64,000 nt of DNA from Prosthecobacter debontii (GTDB lineage: Bacteria; Verrucomicrobiota; Verrucomicrobiia; Verrucomicrobiales; Verrucomicrobiaceae): positions 1 to 64,000 of the forward strand of contig CAMAQH010000015.1 of assembly GCA_945860295.1 (NCBI GenBank), in the 5' to 3' direction. Both the position numbers and the translations under genes were made by a program. The notes under the pieces were generated by a model. That model was not told the origin of the DNA, did not search any database, and saw nothing but the letters and a program-made list of their open reading frames with translations. Shown here in pieces: positions 36,927 to 45,499 of this stretch (position 1 is its first letter; every line of letters begins with the position of its first letter).

Positions 36927-38555
36927 TTACCCCATTGCCTTGTCGTTTTCTTTGGGCTGCATGTGTCTAGTTTGCCTGCGGGCCGCACGGACGGCAGCGG
37001 GCTTCTCAGTAGATGCAGACTTGCCGCGAAGATTTAGCGCCTCACGACTCGGAGTGCGGTGCCAGTCAGCTTCCAGCGTGCTTGCCGCGAGTTCACGATC
37101 CACTGCATTCTCCTGGATCAGAAAGTCAAAAAGACTCTGTGCGATGACTGGTAGCGCAATCATGTGCGTGCGCCGCAGTGTGGTGTGCAGCCAGTCACTG
37201 AAGCGCAGGAACTCGACGAAGGGCGAGGCTCCATCACGCCACAAAAGCTTCAGCGTGCCGGTGAAGTTGCCGCTGTTCGCCACGATGTCCCAGTAGCGTG
37301 CAAAGCGCCTCATACGCTGCATCTCCGTGAACGGAATATCCCGCGTCGAAAGGATCTCATACGGCGGGTTCGGCGCGTAGATCATTCGGTACTCGTCATC
37401 ATGCCGGACGATGGGCGTGCCGCGCAGGCGCTTGAGGATACCGACTTGGATTTCCTGCGGCCCGAGACGCACCAGCCGATCAAAGCCGCGCCCGAAGCTC
37501 TCGATGCCTTCGCTCGGCAAACCAACGATGAGATCAGCGTGGATGTGGACGCCGGTTTCCTCGCGCAGGAAGCGGAAGTTATCCTCCAGCCGGTCGAGGT
37601 TCTGCCTGCGACTGATATTTTTCGACGTGGCGTCATCAAAGGTCTGAATGCCGACCTCAAACTGCACCGCTCCAGCCGGGAACTTTTGGATGAGAGCCCT
37701 CAGTTGCTCAGGCAGACGATCCGGCACCATTTCGAAGTGCAAAAACAGCCCGTCACGCCAGCGATCGAGGAAGAACTGTAGGATGCCCATGCTCGTGGGC
37801 AGATGCAGATTGAAGGTGCGATCGACAAACTTAAACTGCATCACCCCACGATCCAAAAGCCGTTGCATCGACGCCAGAAACCCATCCGTCGCAAAGGCGC
37901 GCACCGGGATGTCGAGCGATGACAAACAGAACTCGCAAGTGAAAGGGCAACCGCGCGAGGCCTCGACGTAAATAACACGGTTGGCCAAGTCGTCGTCCGT
38001 GTAGAGGTCGTAGGGCGAGGCTAGGTTGTTCAGCGCAGGCAACTCTGATGCGATGATCTTGGGTAGCTCCGCTTTAGCCGCAGCAGGGCAAAGAGGCAGA
38101 GGGGGCAGAGTTTCTGAGTTAGTTTCTAAATCTCTGCGTTCTCCGCTCCTCTGCCCCTTTGCGGTGAATCCAAGCAGCTCACGACACACTTGTGCGAACT
38201 TCACATCCGCCTCGCCCGTGATGACATGATCCACGAGCGCCACTATTTCCTGCCCCTCGGTTTCATACGACACCTCTGGCCCACCGAGGATGACGATCAG
38301 CTCAGGGCGGATGCGTTTGAGCAGCGCCACCACCTCCGTCGTCTGCTCGACATTCCAAATGTACACCCCAAAGCCGACGATGCGTGGCTCATGCGCCAAG
38401 ATGGCCTCCACGATTTCCAGCGGCTGCTGGTTGATGACGAACTCCGCCATAAAGGCGCGATCCCGAAGCTCTCCGAGATTCGCCATGAGGTAGCGAAGGC
38501 CGAAAGAAGCGTGGATGTATTTGGCGTTGAGCGTGGCGAGGACGATGTCCGGCAT
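36927..38555 (-). CDS. B12-binding radical SAM protein
   Basis: This 542-residue protein is counted from ATG 38555, where the B12-binding fold begins directly ([23 protein letters not shown]). [13 protein letters not shown] and [10 protein letters not shown] are cobalamin-domain blocks, although the classic DxHxxG motif is not obvious. The radical SAM cluster motif CPFTCEFC is near residue 202, followed by FKFVDRTFN and [12 protein letters not shown]. The C-terminus resembles DUF4080 proteins. The role is probably methylation or rearrangement of an unknown substrate. Between the two domains an extra, low-complexity segment (about residues 138-165) is encoded by a palindromic repeat, described separately. 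Neighbouring genes give no clue to the substrate. Confidence 0.88.
   Translation of the reverse strand: MPDIVLATLNAKYIHASFGLRYLMANLGELRDRAFMAEFVINQQPLEIVEAILAHEPRIVGFGVYIWNVEQTTEVVALLKRIRPELIVILGGPEVSYETEGQEIVALVDHVITGEADVKFAQVCRELLGFTAKGQRSGERRDLETNSETLPPLPLCPAAAKAELPKIIASELPALNNLASPYDLYTDDDLANRVIYVEASRGCPFTCEFCLSSLDIPVRAFATDGFLASMQRLLDRGVMQFKFVDRTFNLHLPTSMGILQFFLDRWRDGLFLHFEMVPDRLPEQLRALIQKFPAGAVQFEVGIQTFDDATSKNISRRQNLDRLEDNFRFLREETGVHIHADLIVGLPSEGIESFGRGFDRLVRLGPQEIQVGILKRLRGTPIVRHDDEYRMIYAPNPPYEILSTRDIPFTEMQRMRRFARYWDIVANSGNFTGTLKLLWRDGASPFVEFLRFSDWLHTTLRRTHMIALPVIAQSLFDFLIQENAVDRELAASTLEADWHRTPSREALNLRGKSASTEKPAAVRAARRQTRHMQPKENDKAMG
38086..38165. repeat. Palindromic repeat inserted in frame in the radical SAM gene
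   Basis: GCAAAGAGGCAGAGG at 38088-38102 pairs with CCTCTGCCCCTTTGC at 38148-38162 (14 of 15 bases), enclosing a region with several TCTGCG/CTCTG blocks. On the coding strand it adds about 28 residues ([17 protein letters not shown] and [11 protein letters not shown]) between the B12 and radical SAM domains without breaking the frame. The wording resembles short intergenic repeats common in this phylum. Confidence 0.7.
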
Positions 38556-38728
38556 GGGCGGGGATAGTGGATGATCACCGGGAGCACGCAAACGGCAGTT
38601 CTAAATCTGCTCGATGCCGTGCGTCATGAAAATAGGCATGATCGCTTACACCTGGTGCGTGCATGGAAGCCGCCGCACGGTGGTTCAGTCACACTGCTTA
38701 AACTGTTTTCGCGGCGCGTTACTATGAG

Positions 38729-39997
38729 CTATACCGCAAACACCTGTTTCACTTCATCGGCCAAAATTTCTAGGCCGTCCTGCACGATTGCCTGAGGCTG
38801 AGAATAAGTGAGGCGGAGGCATTCGTGGGGGTGCTGCCAGTCGTGATTGAGGCCAAAAGCAAAGTAGTGGCCGGGGATGACGAGAACCTTGCGAGCTTTA
38901 AGTCTCCGATAAAGTTCAGCCGCAGGTATGGGCAGATTTTTCAGCCAGAGCCAGAGGAAGAAGGCACCCTCCTGAGCGTGAAGAGCCCAGGGGACATCAT
39001 CACCGAGAGCAGCGCTCAGCACGCCTTTGGCAAAGTCGGAGCGCTGCTTGTAGAAAGGGCGGATGACATCGCTGCCAAGGCTTAGCAGTTTGTTATCCTC
39101 AAGCAGTGGTGTGAGCAGAGCCTGACCGACATTGCCATTGGCCAGTGATACGATGGCGTTCATGTTCGACAACGCTTTCACGATGACCGGATCGGCAACG
39201 ACGACGGCCGTGCGCACACCGGGCAAGCCGAGTTTGGAAAGGCTGATGCTGAAGATCATGCCTGGCTCCCAAGAAGGGCGGAAGCTGCCGTGGATGACGC
39301 CGGGGAAAGGATGCCCGTAAGCGTTATCGAGAATGAAAGGTATGTAGTGCTGACGGGCGAGATCCCGCAGACGAATGAATTCATCAGAAGTGAGGACATT
39401 ACCGGTCGGATTCGTCGGGCAGGAGACGCACATGGCGGCGATGTCCGAGGTAATCTTAAGCCGATCAAAATCGACTCGGTATTTGATCTCATGCTCGCCG
39501 CGCTCCTCGATGTGCGGGAGGACGGCGGCGAATTGATCCGCGCACAGAGCCTGATTGGCATAGCCGATGTATTCGGGCAGCAGAGGAAATAGAATGCGCC
39601 GCTTACCCGTGGCACTGTCACCAGCGAGTAGATTGAAGAGCAGGAAACAAGCGCTCTGACTGCTGGGCATGACGGCGATGTTTTCGCGTGTGACTTGCCA
39701 GCCGCATTCGCGTTTCAGAAAGCCTGCCATCGCCTCAAGGAAGAGCGGGTTTCCGCCCGGCGGATCATAGTTGAGCAGAGTCTTGTCCAGCGCGGTTCCG
39801 TCTGCCAGCAGTTCACTCATACGCTGCCGCCAGAGTGCCTGCACTTCAGGGATGGCGGCAGGCTGGCCGCCGCCGAGCATGCGCATGTCAGGGTGTGTGG
39901 TCAGCGCCTCTCCTGTATCGTCCATGAGTTCCTGAATACCACTGGGACCAGCGAGCCGGTTGCCGATGTCGGAGAAAAGTAAGTTAGGATTCAGCAT
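38729..39997 (-). CDS. avtA: Valine-pyruvate aminotransferase
   Basis: This 422-residue fold-type I PLP enzyme follows E. coli AvtA closely along its whole length: MLGGGQPAAIPEVQ, LNYDPPGGNPLF, FPLLPEYIGYANQAL, SCPTNPTGNVLTSDE, SISLSKLGLPGVRTA and FLWLWLKNLPIPAAELYRRLKARKVLVIPGH. The PLP-binding Lys is in SLSKLG near residue 255. It exchanges amino groups between alanine and 2-oxoisovalerate, linking valine and alanine pools in the cytoplasm. ATG 39997 gives an N-terminus in register with the E. coli protein. It is flanked by unrelated genes and shows no operon partner. Confidence 0.93.
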   Translation of the reverse strand: MLNPNLLFSDIGNRLAGPSGIQELMDDTGEALTTHPDMRMLGGGQPAAIPEVQALWRQRMSELLADGTALDKTLLNYDPPGGNPLFLEAMAGFLKRECGWQVTRENIAVMPSSQSACFLLFNLLAGDSATGKRRILFPLLPEYIGYANQALCADQFAAVLPHIEERGEHEIKYRVDFDRLKITSDIAAMCVSCPTNPTGNVLTSDEFIRLRDLARQHYIPFILDNAYGHPFPGVIHGSFRPSWEPGMIFSISLSKLGLPGVRTAVVVADPVIVKALSNMNAIVSLANGNVGQALLTPLLEDNKLLSLGSDVIRPFYKQRSDFAKGVLSAALGDDVPWALHAQEGAFFLWLWLKNLPIPAAELYRRLKARKVLVIPGHYFAFGLNHDWQHPHECLRLTYSQPQAIVQDGLEILADEVKQVFAV

Positions 39998-40062
39998 CAG
40001 ATGTCCTCTTCAGTTTGATCATAGATCGAGTGTCGATATGCGCAAGATTTTGGCCGCTTAAG

Positions 40063-41082
40063 TCACCGCCGCCACACTTCCGGCGAACGCTTGCCGGGTC
40101 GGGCCTCGCCACCGGGAATCACCAGGGAGCCGCGCCACTCAACCAGCGGAGTCGTGACGAGAGAAAAAGGCACCTCACCAACACGCGCCCAAACATCGCT
40201 CTGCCAGTCATAGGCCAGAACACTGCGGGGGAAACCAGGGTGCTTGTCTTTGGGTTCAAAGTTTGCCAACACGCCGTCATCGCCACCGATGAGGAGCAAC
40301 CTGCCATCTCGGATCGGTGCGGGCGAAGGCGCGGCCACCGAGACGCGAGGTAGATCGACCATTCGCCTCCAGCCGATCTCAGGCGTGTAGCGCCAGGCGT
40401 CCTTGAGCCACTCACGCGCGGCTTTACCATCTGGTTCGGGCTTCAAAGCTGCGCCGCTGAAAACAAACACGCTGCCATCAGCGGCCCCCATCGTTGGCAG
40501 AATGCGTGCCTTACCGGGACAGGCAGGCAGCGACTTCCAGCCATCTTTTAGCTCAGCCAAATCAAGCGACCAAAAACTCGCCAGTGCTGTCGTGGCCGCA
40601 GGCGTTTCGATTCCGCCGATCACATAAATCACCGAGCCGAGTTGAGCCCCCGCCATGAAAGCACAGGCTTGAGGCAAGGCGGGCAGATTTTCAGTCAAAA
40701 GCTGATTATCCCGCAATCGGAACCGAATCACATCTCGGAAATGGCGGGTAGCATCTCCACCACCGATGCAGATCCACCCCGACTCGGTCGTGAGACTCAC
40801 GCCGTAGCCATTGGGCTTCGGCAGCTTGCCCACTTTCTCCCATTTGCCCATTGGCTCGCGCAGTGCATACACCGTGTCATACCAGACTTTGGTGCCGCCC
40901 TCCCAAGGCTTCTTATCTGGGAAATTTGTTCCGCCCGCCACCAGCAGCACGCCATTTGCCACGCCTGCAAATGCTCCTGCAAACCCCTCCGCATCTGGCA
41001 GCGATGGCAAAGGCTGCCAGCCAGAATCAGCCGCGAGCAGCGGCATGATGAGAGAACAAATACTGACGATCCATCGTGTCAT
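40063..41082 (-). CDS. Exported kelch-repeat protein, N-acetylneuraminate-epimerase-like
   Basis: This protein has 339 residues from ATG 41082 (signal peptide MTRWIVSICSLIMPLLA). Repeated blades are visible as GVLLVAGGTNFPDKKPWEGG, SGWICIGGGDATRHF, SVIYVIGGIETP, GSVFVFSGAALKPEPDG and GRLLLIGGDDGVLANF, giving a six-bladed kelch beta-propeller. The WEGGTKVWYDTVYAL block is close to the NanM/cyclically permuted mutarotase group, which interconverts anomers of N-acetylneuraminate in the periplasm. No other sialic-acid genes are nearby, so the true sugar may differ. It is separated by 65 bases from avtA. Confidence 0.82.
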   Translation of the reverse strand: MTRWIVSICSLIMPLLAADSGWQPLPSLPDAEGFAGAFAGVANGVLLVAGGTNFPDKKPWEGGTKVWYDTVYALREPMGKWEKVGKLPKPNGYGVSLTTESGWICIGGGDATRHFRDVIRFRLRDNQLLTENLPALPQACAFMAGAQLGSVIYVIGGIETPAATTALASFWSLDLAELKDGWKSLPACPGKARILPTMGAADGSVFVFSGAALKPEPDGKAAREWLKDAWRYTPEIGWRRMVDLPRVSVAAPSPAPIRDGRLLLIGGDDGVLANFEPKDKHPGFPRSVLAYDWQSDVWARVGEVPFSLVTTPLVEWRGSLVIPGGEARPGKRSPEVWRR

Positions 41083-41145
41083 AGGAACTGAGGCTAACCC
41101 GCCCATGCCTTCAAATGCAATGACCAAACTGGCTTCCTTTCCACA

Positions 41146-42216
41146 TCACTTGCTGAATTGAAAATACAGCGCCACCAGGATGAGTCCGAGCAAAATGGCG
41201 ATGGTGATTTTCACCCAACTCAGTGGGTACTCGCCGGCGATCTTACCGGTGGCTCCATTCACCGCGACTTGGTAGTTCTTGCTACCGTAGGCGTAAGTTA
41301 ACAGCCAGACAGGCAGCAGCGTGTGTTTAAACGTCTGCGCGCTGAAACTTGGGGCGATACGCAAATTCCGCTGCGTATCACCAGGCACGTGACGCGAGCA
41401 TTCATCACGCAAGAGTTCGGTCATGCGATCACGCGAGTTTTTCGCGGCCTGGATGAGATCAATCTGATACTGCTCGACCACCCAGCCGGTGAGATAGCCA
41501 GGATCATAAGGCAGCAGTGCCGACGTGGTCGGAAACGGCTCAAGCTCGGCTAACAAATTGGCTTGCACGCCTTTGGAAGCAGGCACTAGCAGGTCATCAA
41601 AGAACTGAGCGATCTGACCGCTGGCATACTCCCAGCGCGTGTGCTGCTGGCTGCGGCCCTGGCTATCCGTGGTGTAGTAATGATGGCCGGCCTCCGCCTC
41701 CCATGGGCAGTCGGCATGAGCATCAAAGGTCCAGTAGGGCAGATAAAGGCCGTGCAAGGTATCGGTCAGTGCTTTGTCTCCCACATCACTGCGCGCCCAG
41801 AAGTGGCTGCCATACCATTGGCGGATGCTTTCCCGCACCTGACTTTCTGAAATTTGAAACGGTAGCTGACTGCCGGGGCGAATCGGTGACTGCATGTCGT
41901 CAATGCTCAACAGCGCGGGAGAACCACAGAAGTCACAGGCCTGGGCCACACGCTTCTCATCGAAAACTGAGATCGCCTGACAGCTCTGGCACTTCACCGT
42001 TTTGCGCTCCGCCGCCCAGCCGCGCGACTCATCAGGCAAAGCGCGCATGGCCTCTGCCAAATCACATTCGCCGACCAGCGTGCCGTCACCCTGCAACTCA
42101 GCGGGTGACTCCGTGCTGCAATAGGGACAAATCAGCGCCTTCTTGCCAGGATTCCACACGGCCTGTGCACCACAGGCGGGGCAGAGATATTTATTGATGG
42201 CCGTGATGTCAGACAT
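41146..42216 (-). CDS. Zinc-ribbon protein with C-terminal membrane anchor
   Basis: This protein has 356 residues. The N-terminus has three CxxC pairs that can form two zinc ribbons: CPACG and CPYCS at residues 12-36, and CQSCQ with CDFCGSPA around 75-100. The middle is a soluble domain with many Trp/Tyr (LYLPYWTFDAHADCPW) and a charged helix, and the extreme C-terminus is one membrane segment (ITIAILLGLILVALYF). No enzymatic motif was seen. Similar proteins are often annotated as primosomal-protein-like because of the ribbons, which I do not support. It probably sits on the inner face of the membrane. Its stop lies 63 bases before the kelch gene start. Confidence 0.8.
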   Translation of the reverse strand: MSDITAINKYLCPACGAQAVWNPGKKALICPYCSTESPAELQGDGTLVGECDLAEAMRALPDESRGWAAERKTVKCQSCQAISVFDEKRVAQACDFCGSPALLSIDDMQSPIRPGSQLPFQISESQVRESIRQWYGSHFWARSDVGDKALTDTLHGLYLPYWTFDAHADCPWEAEAGHHYYTTDSQGRSQQHTRWEYASGQIAQFFDDLLVPASKGVQANLLAELEPFPTTSALLPYDPGYLTGWVVEQYQIDLIQAAKNSRDRMTELLRDECSRHVPGDTQRNLRIAPSFSAQTFKHTLLPVWLLTYAYGSKNYQVAVNGATGKIAGEYPLSWVKITIAILLGLILVALYFQFSK

Positions 42217-42234
42217 GGCAAAAAGCGGTCCGCT

Positions 42235-43152
42235 TTAGCCCAGCTTGGCACCCAGATTTTTCAACATGACTTCCAGCATCTGACCATACTTGATGTAACT
42301 ATCGTACTGCTCCTTCGCCTTCTGCTCAGGGGAGAGATCATCCGCAGCACCGGCTCCATGGAAGACCACGGCCACATGCGGCTCGATGCTGATGTAGCCC
42401 ACGTAGTCGGTCTCGACGAGATCCTTCATGATCCGCAGCGTCTGGCCTTCGCCTTCACCGGGGAAGGTATAAACAGCGTCGTTCTTAGCCTTGTCCCAGA
42501 TGCCATCCTTCACATGCACATGAGCCATGAATGGCTTCACCGCTTGGTACATTTCCCACGCATCCTGCTTCTGGCCGGGACGATCACGATCATCAATGAA
42601 GACTGGATTGCCAGTATCAAAAACCCACTTCATGCCGGGCACAGCCTCAGCCATGCGGCGCACATAGGTCGGACTCATGCCTCCCCAGTTCATGCAGTTC
42701 TCATGCACCACGGTCAGTCCTGCATCAGCAAAGCGCTTGTTGATTTCATTCATCCGTCGAATGCGCTCTGGGGCAAACTGCTCCTCCATATCTTTACCAT
42801 CTTCATCCTTGCACACCGCGTAGCTCATCACGCGAATGAGCTTGGCGCCCAGTCGCTGCATGCGCGGGATGGCACGGCTGATTTCTGCTTCAGTGATGCT
42901 GAAGTCATCGCTGATCTTTTTAGCCCAGTTGCCGATCAGTGAGCCGAAGCCGCTGATCTTCATGTTTGAGGCAGCGAGCTTCTCGCAGACCTTTTCAAAA
43001 ACAGCGTCCGGTATCTCATGCAGGTTCCCTTTCACGCCGTCGATCTCGACGCCGCGTGACTCGATGCTGTCCCAGCCGAGTTCCTGATGGGCTTTGATTT
43101 GCACGTCGAGTGACGCGCCTGCTTCGTCTGCGATTCCGGTGAGTTTGATCAT
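42235..43152 (-). CDS. Sugar phosphate isomerase/epimerase-type TIM-barrel protein
   Basis: This cytoplasmic protein has 305 residues and no signal peptide. The opening MIKLTGIADEAGASLDVQIKA and GWDSIESRGVEIDG, then VVHENCMNWGG, WVFDTGNPVF, HVHVKDGIWD and YISIEPHVAVVFHGAG, place it in the xylose-isomerase-like TIM-barrel family (AP_endonuc_2). Conserved Glu, Asp, His and Glu residues in those blocks are the usual divalent-metal ligands. Relatives isomerise or dehydrate sugars and inositols; the substrate cannot be told here. It is 18 bases upstream of the zinc-ribbon gene and may be co-transcribed with it. Confidence 0.87.
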   Translation of the reverse strand: MIKLTGIADEAGASLDVQIKAHQELGWDSIESRGVEIDGVKGNLHEIPDAVFEKVCEKLAASNMKISGFGSLIGNWAKKISDDFSITEAEISRAIPRMQRLGAKLIRVMSYAVCKDEDGKDMEEQFAPERIRRMNEINKRFADAGLTVVHENCMNWGGMSPTYVRRMAEAVPGMKWVFDTGNPVFIDDRDRPGQKQDAWEMYQAVKPFMAHVHVKDGIWDKAKNDAVYTFPGEGEGQTLRIMKDLVETDYVGYISIEPHVAVVFHGAGAADDLSPEQKAKEQYDSYIKYGQMLEVMLKNLGAKLG

Positions 43153-43205
43153 GATGAAAATGGGTTGGGCCGCTTGATAAACGGCGCAAAGGAGGTTGCA
43201 AAACT

Positions 43206-44084
43206 TTATCTGAAATACCCGGCCACTTTCAGCTTTCGGCTGAAGATTTTGTCACCAGCGGCGACGAAGAGTTGGTCATGATCTTTACCGGCGAACTCAC
43301 AGCCGACGACTTTGCCGTCGGCGACGGGTTTGGCGATGATGCCGGAGAGTCGTCCCATAGGGTCGAAGATCTGAACGCCGAGTTCAGTGGTCACAAAGTA
43401 ACGGCCTTTGGACTCGGTGGTCGCTCCATCGCCTGAAGCGGATTCTTTGCCGACAGGCAGCCACATGGTCATGTAGGGTTCACCGGCGCTCAGCGTGCCG
43501 TCGTCCTCGATTCGCCAGGCCCAGACGTGCTTACCGCCATACTCAGAGGCCACGAGCGTGCGCTCATCGGGGGAGATGGTGATGCCGTTGGGCTTCACGA
43601 CATGTCCCTGATCAGCGATGATGTGTTTCTTGTCAGCCGTGATCAGATGAATCATCTGCGTGGGCGTCTCAGTGAAGTAAAGATGGCCCTTTTTGCTGAC
43701 CACGAGATCGTTGCACTTCACACCCGTGAGTAACACCTCCACCTCACCTTTCATGCTGATGGCGATGATGCGCTGATCTTTGTTATGGCAGGCGTAGAAG
43801 CGCCCGTCTGGGCCGATCTGTAATCCGCTGATGCCGGGCAGGTTGTCAAGAAAGAGATCCGTCTTCCCCGTGGCGACATCCAGCTTGTAGATCCCCTTCC
43901 CTGCCTTCACGTCCGTGAAGAACAAGTTTCCCGCTGCATCCGTGCAGAGGCCATCAGTGAAGGTGTATCCGTTGACGGCTTCCTTCCAAGGCTCACCGTC
44001 GATGAGGAAATCGTGGAGGGAGGTGTCCTGCGCAGCGGCAAAAAGCGGCAGAGCGAGTGTGGCGAGGAGGAGGCGTGTGGTCAT
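43206..44084 (-). CDS. Secreted SMP-30/gluconolactonase-like protein
   Basis: This protein has 292 residues from ATG 44084 (signal peptide MTTRLLLATLALPLFAAA); the frame stays open upstream but overlaps the toxin gene, so the later ATG is preferred. FTDGLCTDAAGNLFFTDV, ISGLQIGPDGRFYACHN, NDLVVSKKGHLYFTETP, KPNGITISPDERTLVASE and GDGATTESKGRYFVTTELG are the recurring beta-propeller motifs of the SMP-30/gluconolactonase/LRE-like family, which needs a divalent metal (Glu and Asn ligands present). It would hydrolyse a sugar lactone in the periplasm. It lies 7 bases after the toxin gene, possibly sharing its transcript by chance. Confidence 0.88.
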   Translation of the reverse strand: MTTRLLLATLALPLFAAAQDTSLHDFLIDGEPWKEAVNGYTFTDGLCTDAAGNLFFTDVKAGKGIYKLDVATGKTDLFLDNLPGISGLQIGPDGRFYACHNKDQRIIAISMKGEVEVLLTGVKCNDLVVSKKGHLYFTETPTQMIHLITADKKHIIADQGHVVKPNGITISPDERTLVASEYGGKHVWAWRIEDDGTLSAGEPYMTMWLPVGKESASGDGATTESKGRYFVTTELGVQIFDPMGRLSGIIAKPVADGKVVGCEFAGKDHDQLFVAAGDKIFSRKLKVAGYFR

Positions 44085-44091
44085 GGTGGGA

Positions 44092-44349
44092 TTAGTTGTA
44101 AATGTCTTTGCGATGCCCAACATCCACGACAAGGACGACAAGCCTGCCATCGTGAATTTCATAGATGATGCGAAAGCTTCCTGAGCGAATGCGCCACCTG
44201 CCAGATGAGCCTTTGAGCTTCTTACAGCCAAGAGGCATTGGCTGGCTGCGCAGATGGTTGATGTCAGCCTGCAATTGAATCTGTACAGCTTTCTCCAACT
44301 TACAGAAGGCACGGTCGGCTACCTTGGTGAATTCGACACGATACTTCAT
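44092..44349 (-). CDS. RelE/ParE-type toxin
   Basis: This 85-residue basic protein is counted from ATG 44349, which overlaps the antitoxin stop codon (ATGA). MKYRVEFTKVADRAFCKLEK, GCKKLKGSSGRWRIRSGSFRIIYEI and VVDVGHRKDIY are the classical RelE-fold blocks, with the Arg-rich central strands and C-terminal Tyr. Members cut mRNA at the ribosome or, in the ParE branch, poison gyrase; the GRWRIRSGSFRIIYEI pattern favours the mRNA interferase side. It lies directly downstream of its antitoxin, as usual for such modules. Confidence 0.9.
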   Translation of the reverse strand: MKYRVEFTKVADRAFCKLEKAVQIQLQADINHLRSQPMPLGCKKLKGSSGRWRIRSGSFRIIYEIHDGRLVVLVVDVGHRKDIYN

Positions 44350-44546
44350 GGCAGCAGACCGCATTTCCGCTGAACTTCTTCCCATGGGATCGGATCACCA
44401 CCTTCAGCGAGCGCTGCGTCAGCGGCGGCGTTGTCAGCGGCATCTTCTGACTCTTCGCACTTCTTTTCCAGCCAGTCCACAATCTGCCAGAACTCACGCG
44501 AAGGCAGGTTTTCGATGGCTTTTTCGATTTCCAAAACTGTGCTCAT
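44346..44546 (-). CDS. Antitoxin of the RelE-type module
   Basis: This 66-residue protein is counted from ATG 44546. The N-terminal helix MSTVLEIEKAIENLPSREFWQIVDWLEKK is followed by a very acidic, Ala-rich linker (ESEDAADNAAADAALAEGG) and a short C-terminal helix (PIPWEEVQRKCGLLP), a typical toxin-neutralising layout. No recognisable DNA-binding fold is visible, so autoregulation is uncertain. Assignment rests on its overlap with the RelE-type toxin more than on its own sequence. Confidence 0.8.
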   Translation of the reverse strand: MSTVLEIEKAIENLPSREFWQIVDWLEKKCEESEDAADNAAADAALAEGGDPIPWEEVQRKCGLLP

Positions 44547-44584
44547 GCTGGCTAAGTTGCTTTGAGTTCGGAAGGTTTCAAGAT

Positions 44585-45451
44585 TCACTTCTTCCACAAC
44601 CACCGCAGCGTGTCCGGCAGCATCGCCGCGCCGTGCTTGCCATTGTGGGTGCCTTCACCGAGCACGAACTGGTAATCATAACCGGCGAACTTCAGCGCGG
44701 CGGCCATGTCTTGATTGGCGAGCGGCCAGTTGCCAAATTGATTGTCGAGATCATTGCGACCGTCTTGAAGGAAGACCTTGAGCGGCTTTTTGTCGGTCTT
44801 ACGGATGAGTGCTGGATAGACATGACCGCCGCGGATGTTGGTGAAGGAACCGATGTGGCTGACAACTTTGCGGAATGCCTCAGGCTTCTCCCAGGCGACG
44901 GTGAAGGCGCAGATACCGCCGCTGCTATTACCACAGATGGCGCGCTCATCAGGGTTCGTGCTGAGGTTGTAGTCCTTGGCCACAGCAGGCAGGATTTCTT
45001 CCATCAAAAAACGCGCATGGAGATCACCGAGCGAGTCATATTCAAAACTGCGATTGCTGCGTGACTTGTCCTTGGGGTCTTTGTTTTCAAAAGCACCGGG
45101 CTGAATGAAAATGCCGATGGTCACGGGCATCTCACCTTTGGCGATGAGGTTATCAAACACGACCGGAGCACGGAACTGGCCATCGGCCTTCACGAAGCCG
45201 CCGCCATCACAAAACACCATCACGGCAGCGGGCTTGTCTTTCGTGTATTGAGCAGGCACATATATCCACCAGTCGCGCGTGGTGCCGGGATAGATTATTG
45301 AGTCCTTCCACGGCGGCATCTGTGTCACCTTACCCTGTGGTACACCTTTTTGAACCTGCGAATCAGAGCCTAAAACATACTGATCGTCCTGCGGTGCAGC
45401 GTGAAGAACAAGAGATATGGCGAGAGTGGTGGAGACGAGGAAAGCTTTCAT
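44585..45451 (-). CDS. Secreted esterase of the esterase-D/enterobactin-esterase type
   Basis: This enzyme has 288 residues from ATG 45451 (signal peptide [19 protein letters not shown]). [27 protein letters not shown] is the oxyanion block, GNSSGG holds nucleophile Ser176 and [22 protein letters not shown] the catalytic His. The family (PF00756) hydrolyses acyl or feruloyl esters, and polysaccharide-linked esters are plausible in this genome. It ends 38 bases before the antitoxin start and is possibly co-transcribed with the toxin-antitoxin pair. Confidence 0.88.
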   Translation of the reverse strand: MKAFLVSTTLAISLVLHAAPQDDQYVLGSDSQVQKGVPQGKVTQMPPWKDSIIYPGTTRDWWIYVPAQYTKDKPAAVMVFCDGGGFVKADGQFRAPVVFDNLIAKGEMPVTIGIFIQPGAFENKDPKDKSRSNRSFEYDSLGDLHARFLMEEILPAVAKDYNLSTNPDERAICGNSSGGICAFTVAWEKPEAFRKVVSHIGSFTNIRGGHVYPALIRKTDKKPLKVFLQDGRNDLDNQFGNWPLANQDMAAALKFAGYDYQFVLGEGTHNGKHGAAMLPDTLRWLWKK

Positions 45452-45499
45452 GCGTGTGGGGCAGACAGAACGCTGCTTCAGCACGCATGTTGCACGGCC

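Noticed and set aside
41146-42216. PriA-like helicase
   Set aside because: Only zinc ribbons are shared; there are no Walker motifs, and a membrane anchor is present.
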